A stretch of 64,000 bases of DNA from Paenibacillus sp. FSL K6-1330 (GCF_037976825.1 NZ_CP150269.1:2865501-2929500), one strand, 5' to 3'. Shown: positions 33,365 through 42,722, numbered from the stretch's first letter. Numbers and translations: made by a program. Notes: generated from the letters alone by a model not told the origin.

Positions 33365-33940
33365 ATGACAGCAATTGAATCCAATGTAAAGCTTGACGCA
33401 AAAGGGCTGGCATGCCCGATGCCCATCGTCCGCACGAAAAAGGTGATGAAGGATCTGGAAGCGGGTCAAGTGCTGGAGGTGGAGGCAACCGACAAAGGGT
33501 CCAAGGCCGACATGAAGGCATGGGCTGAAAGCACAGGACACCAATATCTCGGAACGATTGAAGAGGGTGATGTTCTGAAGCACTATTTGCGCAAAGCTTC
33601 CGGAGAAGAAACGGCAGAACGAACCTATCCGCATGTAGCGGATCATGCACAGCTGGAAGAGAAACTGCAGTCCGGTGCACCAATCGTTGTTCTGGATGTG
33701 AGGGAAGCGGCGGAATTTGCCTTTGAGCATATTCCGAATGCGGTATCCATGCCGCTTGGTGAACTGGATAAACGTATGGATGAACTGAACAAACAGGATG
33801 AGATCTACGTCATCTGTCGTACCGGAACCCGCAGTGACATGGCAGCTCAAAAGCTTGCAGCTAACGGCTTTACAGGCATTGTGAACGTCGTGCCGGGCAT
33901 GAGCGGTTGGGGTGGACAAACGAAGAGCTTGAACGATTGA
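33365..33940 (+). CDS. TusA-rhodanese fusion protein
   Basis: 191 residues with two sulfur-carrier modules. Residues 8-76 are TusA-like (LDAKGLACPMPIVRTKKVMKDLEAGQ, persulfide Cys17), closely resembling the separate TusA at 31727. Residues 90-188 are a rhodanese with catalytic loop VICRTGTRSDMAAQ (Cys151). Fusion suggests direct hand-over of sulfane sulfur from rhodanese to TusA. It has its own CstR-type operator and a GGAGG SD. The linker LRKASGEETAERTYPHVADH is short and charged. Confidence 0.92.
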   Translation: MTAIESNVKLDAKGLACPMPIVRTKKVMKDLEAGQVLEVEATDKGSKADMKAWAESTGHQYLGTIEEGDVLKHYLRKASGEETAERTYPHVADHAQLEEKLQSGAPIVVLDVREAAEFAFEHIPNAVSMPLGELDKRMDELNKQDEIYVICRTGTRSDMAAQKLAANGFTGIVNVVPGMSGWGGQTKSLND

Positions 33941-34052
33941 TCAAATGGTTAAGAAGCCCGCCTGTTAAAGCATGCTGCGTGATTCCGAGCTTTAAAACGC
34001 AGGTTGAAGCATTTATAGATGATTACTGAACTTACGGAGGAGGAATAACAAC

Positions 34053-35180
34053 ATGACAGTAAGAGAAATGAAAGTACAAGAGGTGGCCATGAAGGCGATT
34101 CAGAAAGAGAGCCTGTTCATATTGGACGTAAGGAACCCTTCGGATTTCGAAGATTGGAAGATTGAAGGCGAACGAATTCAGCATTTGAATATCCCTTACT
34201 TTGATTTGATTGACGGGGTGGAAGATATTCTTGATCGGATTCCGTCCGATCAAGAAGTACTCGTAGTATGCGCCAAGGAAGGATCGTCGGTGATGGTGGC
34301 TGAGATGTTGGCCGAGCACGGCCGGAATGTCGCGTACTTGAAAGGCGGAATGAAAGCCTGGAGTGAACACCTTGTACCACTGAAAGTCGGCAACTTGGCA
34401 GACGGCGGCGCGCTTTATCAGTTCGTTCGAATAGGAAAAGGCTGTTTGTCTTATATGGCGGTATCGAACGGGGAAGCAGCATTGTTTGACCCAACCCGCA
34501 TGACGGAGGTTTATCTTGAATTTGCTGAGAGCATTGATGCAGAAATTAAACATGTGTTTGATACCCATCTGCATGCGGACCATATTTCCGGTGGTCGAAT
34601 GATTGCCGAGCAGACGGGGGCAGTTTACTGGCTTCCGCCGAAGGATGCCGGCGAGGTGGTGTATAAGTACGAACCGCTGGAGGATGGTAACGAGGTGATG
34701 ATTGGCAGCACAAGAATCCGTATTGAAGCGCTCCATTCCCCGGGGCATACCATTGGCTCCACTTCGTTTGTTATCGATGATCAGTACCTGCTGACAGGCG
34801 ATATTTTGTTTATCGATTCCATTGGCCGCCCGGACCTGGCAGGTCTTGCAGAGGATTGGGTTAGCGATTTGCGGGAGACGCTTTATGCCCGTTATACCGA
34901 ATTATCTGATGATTTGATCGTGCTGCCAGCCCATTTTATGATCATGGAAGAACTGAATGAGGACGGAACGGTTGCGAAGAAACTTGGGGAACTTTACCGG
35001 GAAAACCATGGTCTGAATATAACCGATGAAGCAGAGTTCCGAACGATAGTAACGAAGAATCTGCCGCCACAGCCTAATAGCTATCAGGAAATCCGTCAAA
35101 CGAACATGGGGAAATTGAATCCTGACACGGACCGGCAGCGCGAGATGGAGATCGGACCGAATCGGTGTGCGGTGCGTTAA
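34053..35180 (+). CDS. Rhodanese-metallo-beta-lactamase fusion, persulfide dioxygenase (CstB-like)
   Basis: 375 residues. An N-terminal rhodanese-like domain (residues 5-108, candidate Cys73 in VVCAKEGSS) precedes an ETHE1-type metallo-beta-lactamase domain with [12 protein letters not shown] (His172, His174, Asp176, His177), HSPGHT (His228, His232) and LLTGDILF (Asp250), the usual mononuclear Fe(II) ligands. It likely oxidises persulfides to sulfite and may combine this with sulfur transfer. The rhodanese comes first here, whereas CstB and ETHE1-rhodanese fusions place it after the dioxygenase. The sulfite product fits the TauE/SafE exporter downstream. Confidence 0.9.
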   Translation: MTVREMKVQEVAMKAIQKESLFILDVRNPSDFEDWKIEGERIQHLNIPYFDLIDGVEDILDRIPSDQEVLVVCAKEGSSVMVAEMLAEHGRNVAYLKGGMKAWSEHLVPLKVGNLADGGALYQFVRIGKGCLSYMAVSNGEAALFDPTRMTEVYLEFAESIDAEIKHVFDTHLHADHISGGRMIAEQTGAVYWLPPKDAGEVVYKYEPLEDGNEVMIGSTRIRIEALHSPGHTIGSTSFVIDDQYLLTGDILFIDSIGRPDLAGLAEDWVSDLRETLYARYTELSDDLIVLPAHFMIMEELNEDGTVAKKLGELYRENHGLNITDEAEFRTIVTKNLPPQPNSYQEIRQTNMGKLNPDTDRQREMEIGPNRCAVR

Positions 35181-35288
35181 TTCTGACCAGATCATCCGTT
35201 CTTTATAGATGGATTAACAAAATATGCACGAAGGATGCTCAGTTCAGAAGTCAGAACAAGATGGAGCCTGGAACAACACAGATTAAAA

Positions 35289-35321
35289 AGAGAAGGGGAA
35301 CCAGTATGGGTTCCCTTTTCT
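35289..35321 (+). terminator. Intrinsic terminator before the TauE/SafE gene
   Basis: AGAAGGGGAACC pairs with GGTTCCCTTTTCT across AGTATG. It stands directly upstream of the SD of the next gene, so it may only partly uncouple it. Confidence 0.7.
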
Positions 35322-35343
35322 AAAGAAGTAAGGGGGCAACAGG

Positions 35344-36126
35344 GTGGAACTGAATATAACCTTCATTATCACGATATTTTTAATCGGATTCATTGGCTCA
35401 TATATTTCCGGAATGGTTGGGATTGGCGGCTCGATTATCAAATACCCGATGCTGCTGTATATCCCGCCGCTGTTCGGTCTTGCGGCATTCACGGCACATG
35501 AAGTGTCGGGTATAAGCGCCGTACAGGTATTCTTTGCCACGATCGGCGGCGTTTGGGCGTACCGTAAGGGCGGATATCTGAACAAGACGCTTATTATCTA
35601 TATGGGGTCAGCCATATTGCTGGGCAGCTTTATCGGCGGCTTCGGCTCCAAGATGATGAGTGAAGGCGGTATCAACCTCATCTACGGAATACTGGCACTT
35701 ATTGCAGCCGTTATGATGTTCATCCCGAACAAGGGGGTGGACGATATCCCGCTGGATCAGGTCAAGTTCAATAAATGGCTCGCCGCTGGACTGGCTCTTG
35801 CGGTCGGAATCGGAGCCGGTATCGTCGGAGCGGCGGGAGCGTTTCTGCTCGTTCCGATCATGCTGGTTGTATTGAAAATACCGACACGGATGACCATTGC
35901 AACCTCGCTTGCGATCACCTTTATCTCATCCATCGGTTCAACGGTAGGCAAGCTGACGACGGGACAAGTGGATTATATCCCTGCCCTCATCATGGTTGTT
36001 GCCAGTCTCATCGCTTCGCCGCTTGGAGCAGCCGCAGGAAAGAAGATGAACACGAAGATCCTGCAGATCATTTTGGCTGTGCTGATCATGGCAACGGCTA
36101 TCAAAATTTGGCTGGACATCCTATGA
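35344..36126 (+). CDS. TauE/SafE-family sulfite exporter-like permease
   Basis: 260 residues, about eight membrane segments. [28 protein letters not shown] and the second-half repeat [42 protein letters not shown] are the paired signature of the family. The start is a GTG with AAGGGGGC upstream. Following the persulfide dioxygenase, it probably exports sulfite or a related organosulfur anion; the same gene pair occurs in the cst operon of Staphylococcus aureus. Confidence 0.9.
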   Translation: MELNITFIITIFLIGFIGSYISGMVGIGGSIIKYPMLLYIPPLFGLAAFTAHEVSGISAVQVFFATIGGVWAYRKGGYLNKTLIIYMGSAILLGSFIGGFGSKMMSEGGINLIYGILALIAAVMMFIPNKGVDDIPLDQVKFNKWLAAGLALAVGIGAGIVGAAGAFLLVPIMLVVLKIPTRMTIATSLAITFISSIGSTVGKLTTGQVDYIPALIMVVASLIASPLGAAAGKKMNTKILQIILAVLIMATAIKIWLDIL

Positions 36127-36187
36127 TTGCGGGTTCTGGATAGAGCCTGGATCATTCTGACCCCGTGCGGCAGATACTGCACGCCAT

Positions 36188-36224
36188 AAGGCTGATCTCC
36201 CGAGTCATTCAGGGAGCCTTTTTG
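36188..36224 (+). terminator. Intrinsic terminator after the sulfur island
   Basis: AAGG and CTCCC pair with GGGAG and CCTT, followed by TTTTT. Confidence 0.75.
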
Positions 36225-36354
36225 GCATTTTAAGGGGAAAGGCAGGGGGGGATCACATAAGGCGTGATGCTGAATCTATGTAACAGGCATGGTATTATGG
36301 TGATATGTCCACTCTCATTCAAGATAACTGATGATTAATAGAGGTGATCAAACG

Positions 36355-36960
36355 ATGAATCCATGGAATGAACGGTTTAAGGGGGAAGATTACGTATTTG
36401 GAACAGAACCGAATGTATTTATAGCCGATATGCATAAGAAGTTGGCATTAACGGGGGATGCGCTGGCGATCGCGGAGGGGGAAGGGCGGAATGCGGTGTT
36501 CCTGGCACGGGAAGGCATGAACGTAACCGTATGGGATTATGCGGAGTCCGGCCTTAATAAAGCCAATAAACTGGCTGAAGCCAGCGGCGTTGAGATTCGC
36601 TCTGAGCTTGTGGATCTGCACGATGCGAAGTGGACGAAGGAGCAATGGGATGAGATTATTTGTGTGTTTGGACATTTTCCCAAGGCATTGAGAACGAGGA
36701 CTTTAGAAGGCGTGAAGAGAGCGGTGAAGCCGGGAGGATATTTCCTCACCGAAGTGTATTCACCGTACCAGATTCCTTATCGCAGCGGGGGGCCGCAAGA
36801 TCAGCAGTTTTTATACGTACCTGAGGATTTCCTCGAAACTTTTGCCGAATGGCGGATTGTCCATTTTTTCATGGGTGAGGTCATCAGGCAGGAAGGGCAG
36901 GGGCATCAAGGTTTGTCTCATGTCATTCAGTTTGCGGGACAAAAGCCGCTGATGAAATGA
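36355..36960 (+). CDS. Class I SAM-dependent methyltransferase
   Basis: 201 residues. MNPWNERFKGEDYVFGTEPNVFIADM is the typical start of a TehB-like small-molecule methyltransferase group. The SAM site is DALAIAEGEGRNAVFLAREGMNVTVWDYAESGL, then DEIICVFGHFPKALRTRTLEGVKRAVKPGGYFLTEVYSP. ATG 36355 has AGAGGTGAT upstream; an ATG at 36331 lacks an SD. These enzymes often methylate toxic small molecules, which would suit its place beside the sulfur island, but no direct evidence links them. Confidence 0.82.
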   Translation: MNPWNERFKGEDYVFGTEPNVFIADMHKKLALTGDALAIAEGEGRNAVFLAREGMNVTVWDYAESGLNKANKLAEASGVEIRSELVDLHDAKWTKEQWDEIICVFGHFPKALRTRTLEGVKRAVKPGGYFLTEVYSPYQIPYRSGGPQDQQFLYVPEDFLETFAEWRIVHFFMGEVIRQEGQGHQGLSHVIQFAGQKPLMK

Positions 36961-36981
36961 ATGAAAGCAAGTGAATAAGGA

Positions 36982-37785
36982 TCAGATGAAGAGCTTGGAT
37001 ACATCGGACTGATCGCCCTGCTGCACATAGTCGGAGGGTGACAGGCCGGTGTATTTTTTAAACATCCGATAAAAATAGGACGTGTCATAATAACCCAAAT
37101 AGTGGGCGATATGGGCGATCGTCATGTCCGAATGTAGCAGCAGGCTGCACGCTTCCAGCACGCGCAGCTGATGCATATACCGAATCGGGGAAAGACCGTA
37201 GACCTCTTTGAAGAGGGCTGCAGCATAGCTCGGAGAGCGATGGATTAGCTTCGCTAATCCATCGATTTCGATAGGTTCGCGGTAATGCTCCAACAGAAAC
37301 GATTTGATGGTATCCGCGTAGTTACGTTTGCTGGGTGCCAGCTCGGTTTTCTCAAGTTCACGGGCCAACGTGCCGATGAGCTCCTGCATAATGCCCTGAC
37401 AGATCATGGTGCGGTAGCTTTTGCCTCCCCGCATTTCCTCGTACAAACGCTCGCAACGATGGTAGGCATATTGGATATGGGATAGATTGAATTTCATGCA
37501 TTGACCCGCATCCAAAAATGGAATGCCTGTGGAACCTTGATGATCCAATGTAAAGAGAATGGTATGTTTCTGATGGGGAATGCCATTCCAGTTGCTGCCG
37601 CTGCGGCGCGTCGTTCGGGGAATAAAGAGCACGTCTTCTTTTTCGGCAATGATTTCTTCCCCGTTGATCTCATATTTCACTTTGCCTTCTCTAACCACAA
37701 CCAGAACATTGTACTCAATCGTCTCCAGCTGTGTCCGCCAATTCGGAATGTAATCATCAAAATTTACGCTCATCAATTGGATCAT
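36982..37785 (-). CDS. AraC-family transcriptional regulator
   Basis: 267 residues from the ATG at 37785, which has GGGGTG eight bases upstream. The longer open frame to 38205 overlaps the divergent sulfatase and is not credible. The N-terminal cupin-like domain (YNVLVVVREGKVKYEINGEEIIAEKEDVLFIPRTTRRSG) precedes a double HTH (IEIDGLAKLIHRSPSYAAALFKEVYGLSPIRYM; MTIAHIAHYLGYYDTSYFYRMFKKYTGLSPSDYV). Divergent placement predicts control of the sulfatase-FGE genes by a sugar or sulfated glycan signal. Confidence 0.9.
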   Translation of the reverse strand: MIQLMSVNFDDYIPNWRTQLETIEYNVLVVVREGKVKYEINGEEIIAEKEDVLFIPRTTRRSGSNWNGIPHQKHTILFTLDHQGSTGIPFLDAGQCMKFNLSHIQYAYHRCERLYEEMRGGKSYRTMICQGIMQELIGTLARELEKTELAPSKRNYADTIKSFLLEHYREPIEIDGLAKLIHRSPSYAAALFKEVYGLSPIRYMHQLRVLEACSLLLHSDMTIAHIAHYLGYYDTSYFYRMFKKYTGLSPSDYVQQGDQSDVSKLFI

Positions 37786-37971
37786 AGAACAACACCCCGT
37801 AGTGATTTTATACCTATAGCCTAGCACAATAATACTTCTGATGAGTAGCTGTTCATAGCTTTTAATAATCTTCCTAATTGAAAATGGAGTAGAATCGTAC
37901 AACTTTTTATGAAATGTACATCGACTACGAATAGATGAGTAGCCTATAATTTCAGACAATTGCAGGATTAT

Positions 37972-37985
37972 TGTAAACGCTGACA
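37972..37985 (+). promoter_or_regulatory. Candidate catabolite-responsive element (cre)
   Basis: TGTAAACGCTGACA fits the CcpA consensus TGWNANCGNTNWCA at every defined position. It lies 55 bases before the sulfatase start, downstream of a TATAAT at 37945-37950, suggesting carbon catabolite repression of the sulfatase. Confidence 0.5.
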
Positions 37986-38039
37986 TGAGTCCTAAGGAAG
38001 GGTAAGTGAATTCGACAAGAGGAAGGAAACGATGACGAT

Positions 38040-39500
38040 ATGAGAGTATTATTACTGGATTTGGATTCGACCAGGCCGGATCATTTAGGCTGTTATGGCT
38101 ATCATCGGAATACGTCGCCGAATATTGACCGAATCGCGGCGGAAGGCGTGCGTTTTGACAATTACTATACCTCGGATGCTCCATGTTTTCCTTCAAGAAC
38201 CGCATTAATGACGGGGAAGTTTGGCATTCATAACGGTGTTGTGGGTCATGGAGGCACGGCTGCTGATGTCCGGCATGAAGGCATGACCAGGGACTTCCGC
38301 GACAAGCTGGGGTCGGAGAGTTTTCCCGCTATATTCCGCCGGGCCGGCATGAAAACCGCCTTGATCAGTCCGTTTGGAGAACGACATTCCGCCTGGACCT
38401 TCTACGCGGGCTTCAATGAAATGTATAATACAGGTAAGGGCGGCTTGGAGTCGGCAGAAGAAGTATCTCCAGTCGTGCTGGATTGGCTGGATCGTAATGC
38501 CGATGAAGATAACTGGATGCTCTATGTGAACTTCTGGGATCCGCACACACCATATCGCGCACCCCAGTCTCTGGGAAATCCTTTCGAACATGCGCCGCTT
38601 CCCGATTGGATTACCGAAGAGGTGCTTCAGGAGCATCAGAAGAAGGTTGGCCCGCATGGGGTGAACGAAATTAACATGTATAATAGTGAAGTTTCCCCTG
38701 ATTTTCCGCGTCATCCCGGAGAGATCAGGACGATGGAGGATTTGCGGACGATGGTGGATGGCTATGATTGCGGCATTCGGCATATGGACGAGCACATCGG
38801 CGCCATTTTTGAATTGCTGGAGAACAAGGGAGTAATGGATGATCTGATCGTTATCATTACAGCGGATCATGGCGAGAACATGGGAGAGCTTGGGATTTAT
38901 GGTGAACATGGCACAGCGGATCAGGGAACCTGCCGCATCCCGATGATTATCCGGGGACCTGGCATCATGAAAGGGATATCGGATCGCAATCTCCACTATC
39001 ATCTGGATCTTCTGCCTACGATGGCGGAATATTTGAACGTTGCACCGGTTCGAAGCTGGGATGGCATCAGTTATGCGAAGAGCCTGCGAAGCGGAAAAGG
39101 CAGCGGCAGGGAGTATTTGGTGGTCTCTCAATGCGCCCATGTCTGTCAGCGAAGCGTGCGGTTTGGAGAATGGCTCTACATTCGAACATATCATGACGGC
39201 TATCATCTGTTTGACAAAGAAATGCTGTTCCATATCACCGAGGATGTCCACGAGCAAGACAATCGGGCAGCCCAAAGACCGGATCTTTGCAGAGAGGCCG
39301 TATACCTTCTGAATGAATGGCATGATCATATGATGTCAACGATGCCATATGACGTGGACCCGTTGTGGACGGTCATGAAGGAGGGAGGACCTTACCATGC
39401 CAAAGGTCATCTGCCCCGGTATATCGAACGTTTGAAGAACACAGGCCGCGGGGAAGCCGTTCCGGAATTGATGCGCCGCCACCCGCAGGAATTCGTATAA
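38040..39500 (+). CDS. Sulfatase (type I, formylglycine-dependent)
   Basis: 486 residues, alkaline-phosphatase superfamily. Metal ligand region LLLDLDSTRPDHLGCYGY, then the sulfatase signature CFPSRTALMTGK with Cys49 in Cys-X-Pro-Ser-Arg. That Cys is the one converted to formylglycine. Further metal residues lie in IITADHGENMGELGIYGEHGT. No signal peptide is visible, so it is probably cytoplasmic and acts on imported sulfated sugars. Its maturase gene follows directly, and an AraC regulator is divergent. Confidence 0.93.
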   Translation: MRVLLLDLDSTRPDHLGCYGYHRNTSPNIDRIAAEGVRFDNYYTSDAPCFPSRTALMTGKFGIHNGVVGHGGTAADVRHEGMTRDFRDKLGSESFPAIFRRAGMKTALISPFGERHSAWTFYAGFNEMYNTGKGGLESAEEVSPVVLDWLDRNADEDNWMLYVNFWDPHTPYRAPQSLGNPFEHAPLPDWITEEVLQEHQKKVGPHGVNEINMYNSEVSPDFPRHPGEIRTMEDLRTMVDGYDCGIRHMDEHIGAIFELLENKGVMDDLIVIITADHGENMGELGIYGEHGTADQGTCRIPMIIRGPGIMKGISDRNLHYHLDLLPTMAEYLNVAPVRSWDGISYAKSLRSGKGSGREYLVVSQCAHVCQRSVRFGEWLYIRTYHDGYHLFDKEMLFHITEDVHEQDNRAAQRPDLCREAVYLLNEWHDHMMSTMPYDVDPLWTVMKEGGPYHAKGHLPRYIERLKNTGRGEAVPELMRRHPQEFV

Positions 39501-39596
39501 TATTATAGTTAAGTGAAGCAGGATAACCGCTCCGGTAGTGGTTGTCCTGTTCTCTGTATCAAGCATAGGACTGGTTAAGCATAGGAGGAACAGAGC

Positions 39597-40580
39597 ATGG
39601 GAGAACAACATTCTTGCTGCGCAGGCGTGAGAGCGAAAGTGCAATTAGGAGATGCCGAACAGAAGGATCATCAAGGAAGTCTAAGAGAAGGCCAATATCA
39701 TGACCAGCCTCATCCTGAGCTCCATGCCAACATGATCAAGATCCCAGGAGGGACGTTTACGATGGGGACGAGTTCACATGAAGGGTTCCCGCGTGACGGC
39801 GAGGGGCCGGCTCGCAGCGTAACCGTTTCCGGATTTGAGATCTCACCGTATGCCGTTACGAATGAACAGTTTCAACGCTTCGTGGAAGCCACCGGTTATG
39901 TCACGGAAGCGGAGCATTTTGGATGGTCGTTTGTATTTGAACTGCTGGCTTCGGAGGAAACCAAGGCAAGAGTTGCACAAGTCCCGCAAGAAGTGCCTTG
40001 GTGGCTGGTGGTCGAGGGTGCATACTGGGCTGCACCCGAGGGAGCGGATTCGAGCATCGAAGACCGGATGGATCATCCAGTCGTACATATATCCTGGAAC
40101 GATGCAAATGCATACTGCCATTGGGCCGGCGTGCGGCTTCCTACGGAAGCGGAATGGGAGTATGCAGCGCGCGGCGGTTTGGAGGGCAGAACCTATCCTT
40201 GGGGAGATCTGCTGAAACAGGACGGAGAACATCAATGCAACATATGGCAGGGTAAGTTTCCAGTTAAAAACAATGCAAGTGATGGATATATCGGTACCGC
40301 GCCGGTGGATGCCTATAAACCGAATGGTTACGGATTATATAACATGTCCGGCAACGTATGGGAGTGGTGCGGGGATTGGTTCAGCCCGTCCTATCATCAA
40401 GTGACTTCGGCCACCAATCCGTTCTTTGGTGAGTCTACCGGCAGAAGGTCGATGCGCGGCGGCTCGTACCTGTGCCACAGATCCTATTGCAACCGTTATC
40501 GAGTCGCGGCACGCAGCGGGAATACACCCGACAGTTCGACGGGCAATTGCGGTTTTCGTGTGGTTAGGGAGAAGAGGTAG
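39597..40580 (+). CDS. Formylglycine-generating enzyme (FGE/SUMF1 family)
   Basis: 327 residues. The FGE-sulfatase fold begins at about residue 46 (MIKIPGGTFTMGTSSHEGFPRDGEGP) and contains SWNDANAYCHWAGVRLPTEAEWEYAARGG, NMSGNVWEWCGDWF and the active-site strand GGSYLCHRSYCNRYRVAARS with Cys293 and Cys298. This spacing equals the two Cys of aerobic copper-dependent FGE. It oxidises the Cys of the CXPSR motif in the neighbouring sulfatase to formylglycine using O2. The extra N-terminus has a CC pair of unknown role. SD AGGAGG. Confidence 0.95.
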   Translation: MGEQHSCCAGVRAKVQLGDAEQKDHQGSLREGQYHDQPHPELHANMIKIPGGTFTMGTSSHEGFPRDGEGPARSVTVSGFEISPYAVTNEQFQRFVEATGYVTEAEHFGWSFVFELLASEETKARVAQVPQEVPWWLVVEGAYWAAPEGADSSIEDRMDHPVVHISWNDANAYCHWAGVRLPTEAEWEYAARGGLEGRTYPWGDLLKQDGEHQCNIWQGKFPVKNNASDGYIGTAPVDAYKPNGYGLYNMSGNVWEWCGDWFSPSYHQVTSATNPFFGESTGRRSMRGGSYLCHRSYCNRYRVAARSGNTPDSSTGNCGFRVVREKR

Positions 40581-40675
40581 AATATGCCATCGGTTGTATT
40601 GTGATGATGGAGCGTCTTCCAAGGATGTTTCGCGCCTAAAAATGCATATAAATGAACAAAACCGAAGGAAAATAC

Positions 40676-40704
40676 TTGATAAACGGAACGATAACGAATA
40701 TAAT
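40676..40704 (+). promoter_or_regulatory. Sigma-A promoter of the DeoR-type regulator
   Basis: TTGATA (40676-40681), a 17-base spacer and perfect TATAAT (40699-40704), 46 bases before the gene. Confidence 0.8.
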
Positions 40705-40750
40705 GGAGGTATAAAGCGGAAAACTTTGGAATAAACAGGAGGATAAGAGT

Positions 40751-41554
40751 ATGGTGCAAGATCAATCAGGAATGTTTGCCGAGGAACGTCGTCAGAAAAT
40801 TCTTGCTTTGCTGCATCAAGATAAACGGGTGATTGCCAAGGACTTGGCCGAGCGATTTGAAATATCGATTGATTCGATTCGTCGGGATTTGACAATGATG
40901 GAGGAGCAAGGTTTACTCCAGAAAACGCACGGAGGCGCAATTCCTTCCATGAAAGTCAGGCAGCCGCACGTGGCTCCGGAACAGCGGTATAGTGAAGGCT
41001 CCCCGGAAGGGAACGCCATTGCTCAATTAGCCGTTTCATACGTCCGAGAAAAAGATACGTTATTCATTGGCAGCAGCTCGCTTACCTATTTACTGTTGAA
41101 GCATCTTCCGGAGCAAATGCCCTTGACAATCGTGACCAACTGCATGCGTGTAGCAGAAGCTCTGCGCGAACGCGAATGGATTGACACCTATTTGATTGGT
41201 GGACGGGTGAAACCTTCCGGAAATATCACAGACGTGCTTGCTAACGAATTTATTCGTCAATTTAAATTTGATATCAGTTTCGTTAGTGGAGGCGGGATTT
41301 CCGATGAGGGAATATACGTGGCTACTCCTGAAGTTGCCGCTTTTGGACGCGCGGTCTCTGCCGTATCCCGCCGCAGAATTGGCATGGCAACGCATCGGAT
41401 TCTCGGACAGGATGGCTTTGCCAGAGCTGGCGCCATCGAAGATCTGGATGTGTTAATTACCGATCAGAAGGCAGATCAGCACGTTATGGATCGGATCCAG
41501 GAGCTTGGCGTAAAGGTCATTGTGGCGAAAGCAGAAGAAGCTGCACCAAAATGA
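40751..41554 (+). CDS. DeoR/GlpR-family transcriptional regulator
   Basis: 267 residues. N-terminal DeoR HTH (RRQKILALLHQDKRVIAKDLAERFEISIDSIRRDLTMMEEQGLLQKTHGGAI) and a C-terminal DeoRC sugar-phosphate-sensing domain (TLFIGSSSLTYLLLKHLP; SFVSGGGISDEGIYVATPEVAAFGRAVSAVSRRRI). SD AGGAGG. Such repressors sense a phosphorylated sugar. It has its own strong promoter, and the kinase-like gene 60 bases downstream may be in the same transcript. Confidence 0.92.
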   Translation: MVQDQSGMFAEERRQKILALLHQDKRVIAKDLAERFEISIDSIRRDLTMMEEQGLLQKTHGGAIPSMKVRQPHVAPEQRYSEGSPEGNAIAQLAVSYVREKDTLFIGSSSLTYLLLKHLPEQMPLTIVTNCMRVAEALREREWIDTYLIGGRVKPSGNITDVLANEFIRQFKFDISFVSGGGISDEGIYVATPEVAAFGRAVSAVSRRRIGMATHRILGQDGFARAGAIEDLDVLITDQKADQHVMDRIQELGVKVIVAKAEEAAPK

Positions 41555-41613
41555 TGAACCATTCGATATAACTTTATATAACTTTTGATTGAAAAGGTAA
41601 GAGAGGTATAAAC

Positions 41614-42615
41614 ATGATTCAGCTTCTTCTGCAAGCGCACTGGCCAGAGTGGAACGGTGAACTGGTTGATGGTCCTACAGGCTGGAACAATACGACCCAT
41701 TTTATCCATAACGAGCAGCGCAGTTCGGTCATGCGCATTTATAATACACATCGAGATAAGGCAAGAATCGAATTTGAGTTTGCCGTTCTGGAATCGCTGC
41801 AGCGGGTTCCGCTGAGCTTTAAGATTCCCGCTCCTCTTCCTTCCGTGTCTGGCGATAGGATGGTTCAGGTTCAGGATGGGAGCGATCGTTATGCTTGCCT
41901 ATTTGCATATATTGAAGGAGAACGTCCGGAAGAAGGCAGCACTCAAGCAGCGTATTCTTTCGGGGAGAAGACGGGGGAACTGGTAAATGCCCTTGCGGGT
42001 TGTTCAATCGGAATGAGGCCGGTGTATCCGCCTTATTACGAGCTGCTTCAGTCTTATCCTGCATGCAGCGAAGCATTCATTCTAGATTTTTGCAAGCAAC
42101 CGCCATTGGAGTTCAAGGATCAAGGAGAGGCACTTCATATACTAAAAGAAGCATACGCCGATATTTGCAACAGCCTTGAATCTCTAAAAAGTCTGCCCCA
42201 ACAGCTGGTTCATGGCGATCTGAACTTTTCGAACCTGCTGGTAAACGCAGAGCAACCGCATACGGTCACCGCTTTGCTTGATTTTGAATTTTGCACACGG
42301 GATGTGAGAGCGATGGAGCCTGCGGTTGTCATCTCGGGATTTTTGGGAATCGCGGACGAGAGGAAGGCCATAAAGCAGTTTTGCGAAGGATTTGCCAGCC
42401 GCGTTCAACTGAGCGCAGAGGAGATTGTCGCGATTCCGGTTCTCATAAGCTTGCGTATGGTGGATGTATTTCTGCATTTTTTGAGCCGCTATCGGGAAGG
42501 GACCGATGAGTCTCAAGTGTTAAGGGAACAGGTGGATATGCTAGCTGCTGGATTTAAGCGGATGGAATACAGCCAGGAGTGGCTGGATGATATGTTGTTT
42601 CAGTATTTGATGTAA
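41614..42615 (+). CDS. APH-family phosphotransferase (homoserine kinase type II-like)
   Basis: 333 residues of the aminoglycoside phosphotransferase/choline kinase fold. The catalytic loop is QQLVHGDLNFSNLLVN (His-Gly-Asp) and the metal-binding DFE-type motif is ALLDFEFCTRDVRAMEPAVV. The N-terminal region (GWNNTTHFIHNEQRSSVMRIYNTHRDKARIEFEFAVL) is the nucleotide-binding lobe. The substrate could be an amino alcohol, homoserine or a drug; the sequence does not decide. It lies behind the DeoR regulator and ends at a hairpin. Confidence 0.82.
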   Translation: MIQLLLQAHWPEWNGELVDGPTGWNNTTHFIHNEQRSSVMRIYNTHRDKARIEFEFAVLESLQRVPLSFKIPAPLPSVSGDRMVQVQDGSDRYACLFAYIEGERPEEGSTQAAYSFGEKTGELVNALAGCSIGMRPVYPPYYELLQSYPACSEAFILDFCKQPPLEFKDQGEALHILKEAYADICNSLESLKSLPQQLVHGDLNFSNLLVNAEQPHTVTALLDFEFCTRDVRAMEPAVVISGFLGIADERKAIKQFCEGFASRVQLSAEEIVAIPVLISLRMVDVFLHFLSRYREGTDESQVLREQVDMLAAGFKRMEYSQEWLDDMLFQYLM

Positions 42616-42638
42616 GAAATGGGTGCTGATCAGAAAAA

Positions 42639-42665
42639 CCCGGCTCTCTAAGAGACCGGGCCTTT
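42639..42665 (+). terminator. Hairpin terminator after the APH-like gene
   Basis: CCCGG and TCTCT pair with AGAGA and CCGGG with one bulged C, followed by CCTTT. Confidence 0.6.
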
Positions 42666-42722
42666 CCGATGTTTTTGGACAGGTTAACCATAAATTAGGA
42701 AAGTAAGAGTTTCTAATCACGG

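Noticed and set aside
37786..38205. N-terminal extension of the AraC-type gene to 38205
   Set aside because: It overlaps the start of the divergent sulfatase, and the ATG at 37785 has a well-placed SD and begins the normal domain.
38205..39329. Long minus-strand open frame opposite the sulfatase
   Set aside because: Shadow frame of a clear sulfatase with catalytic motifs; no SD and no recognisable domain.
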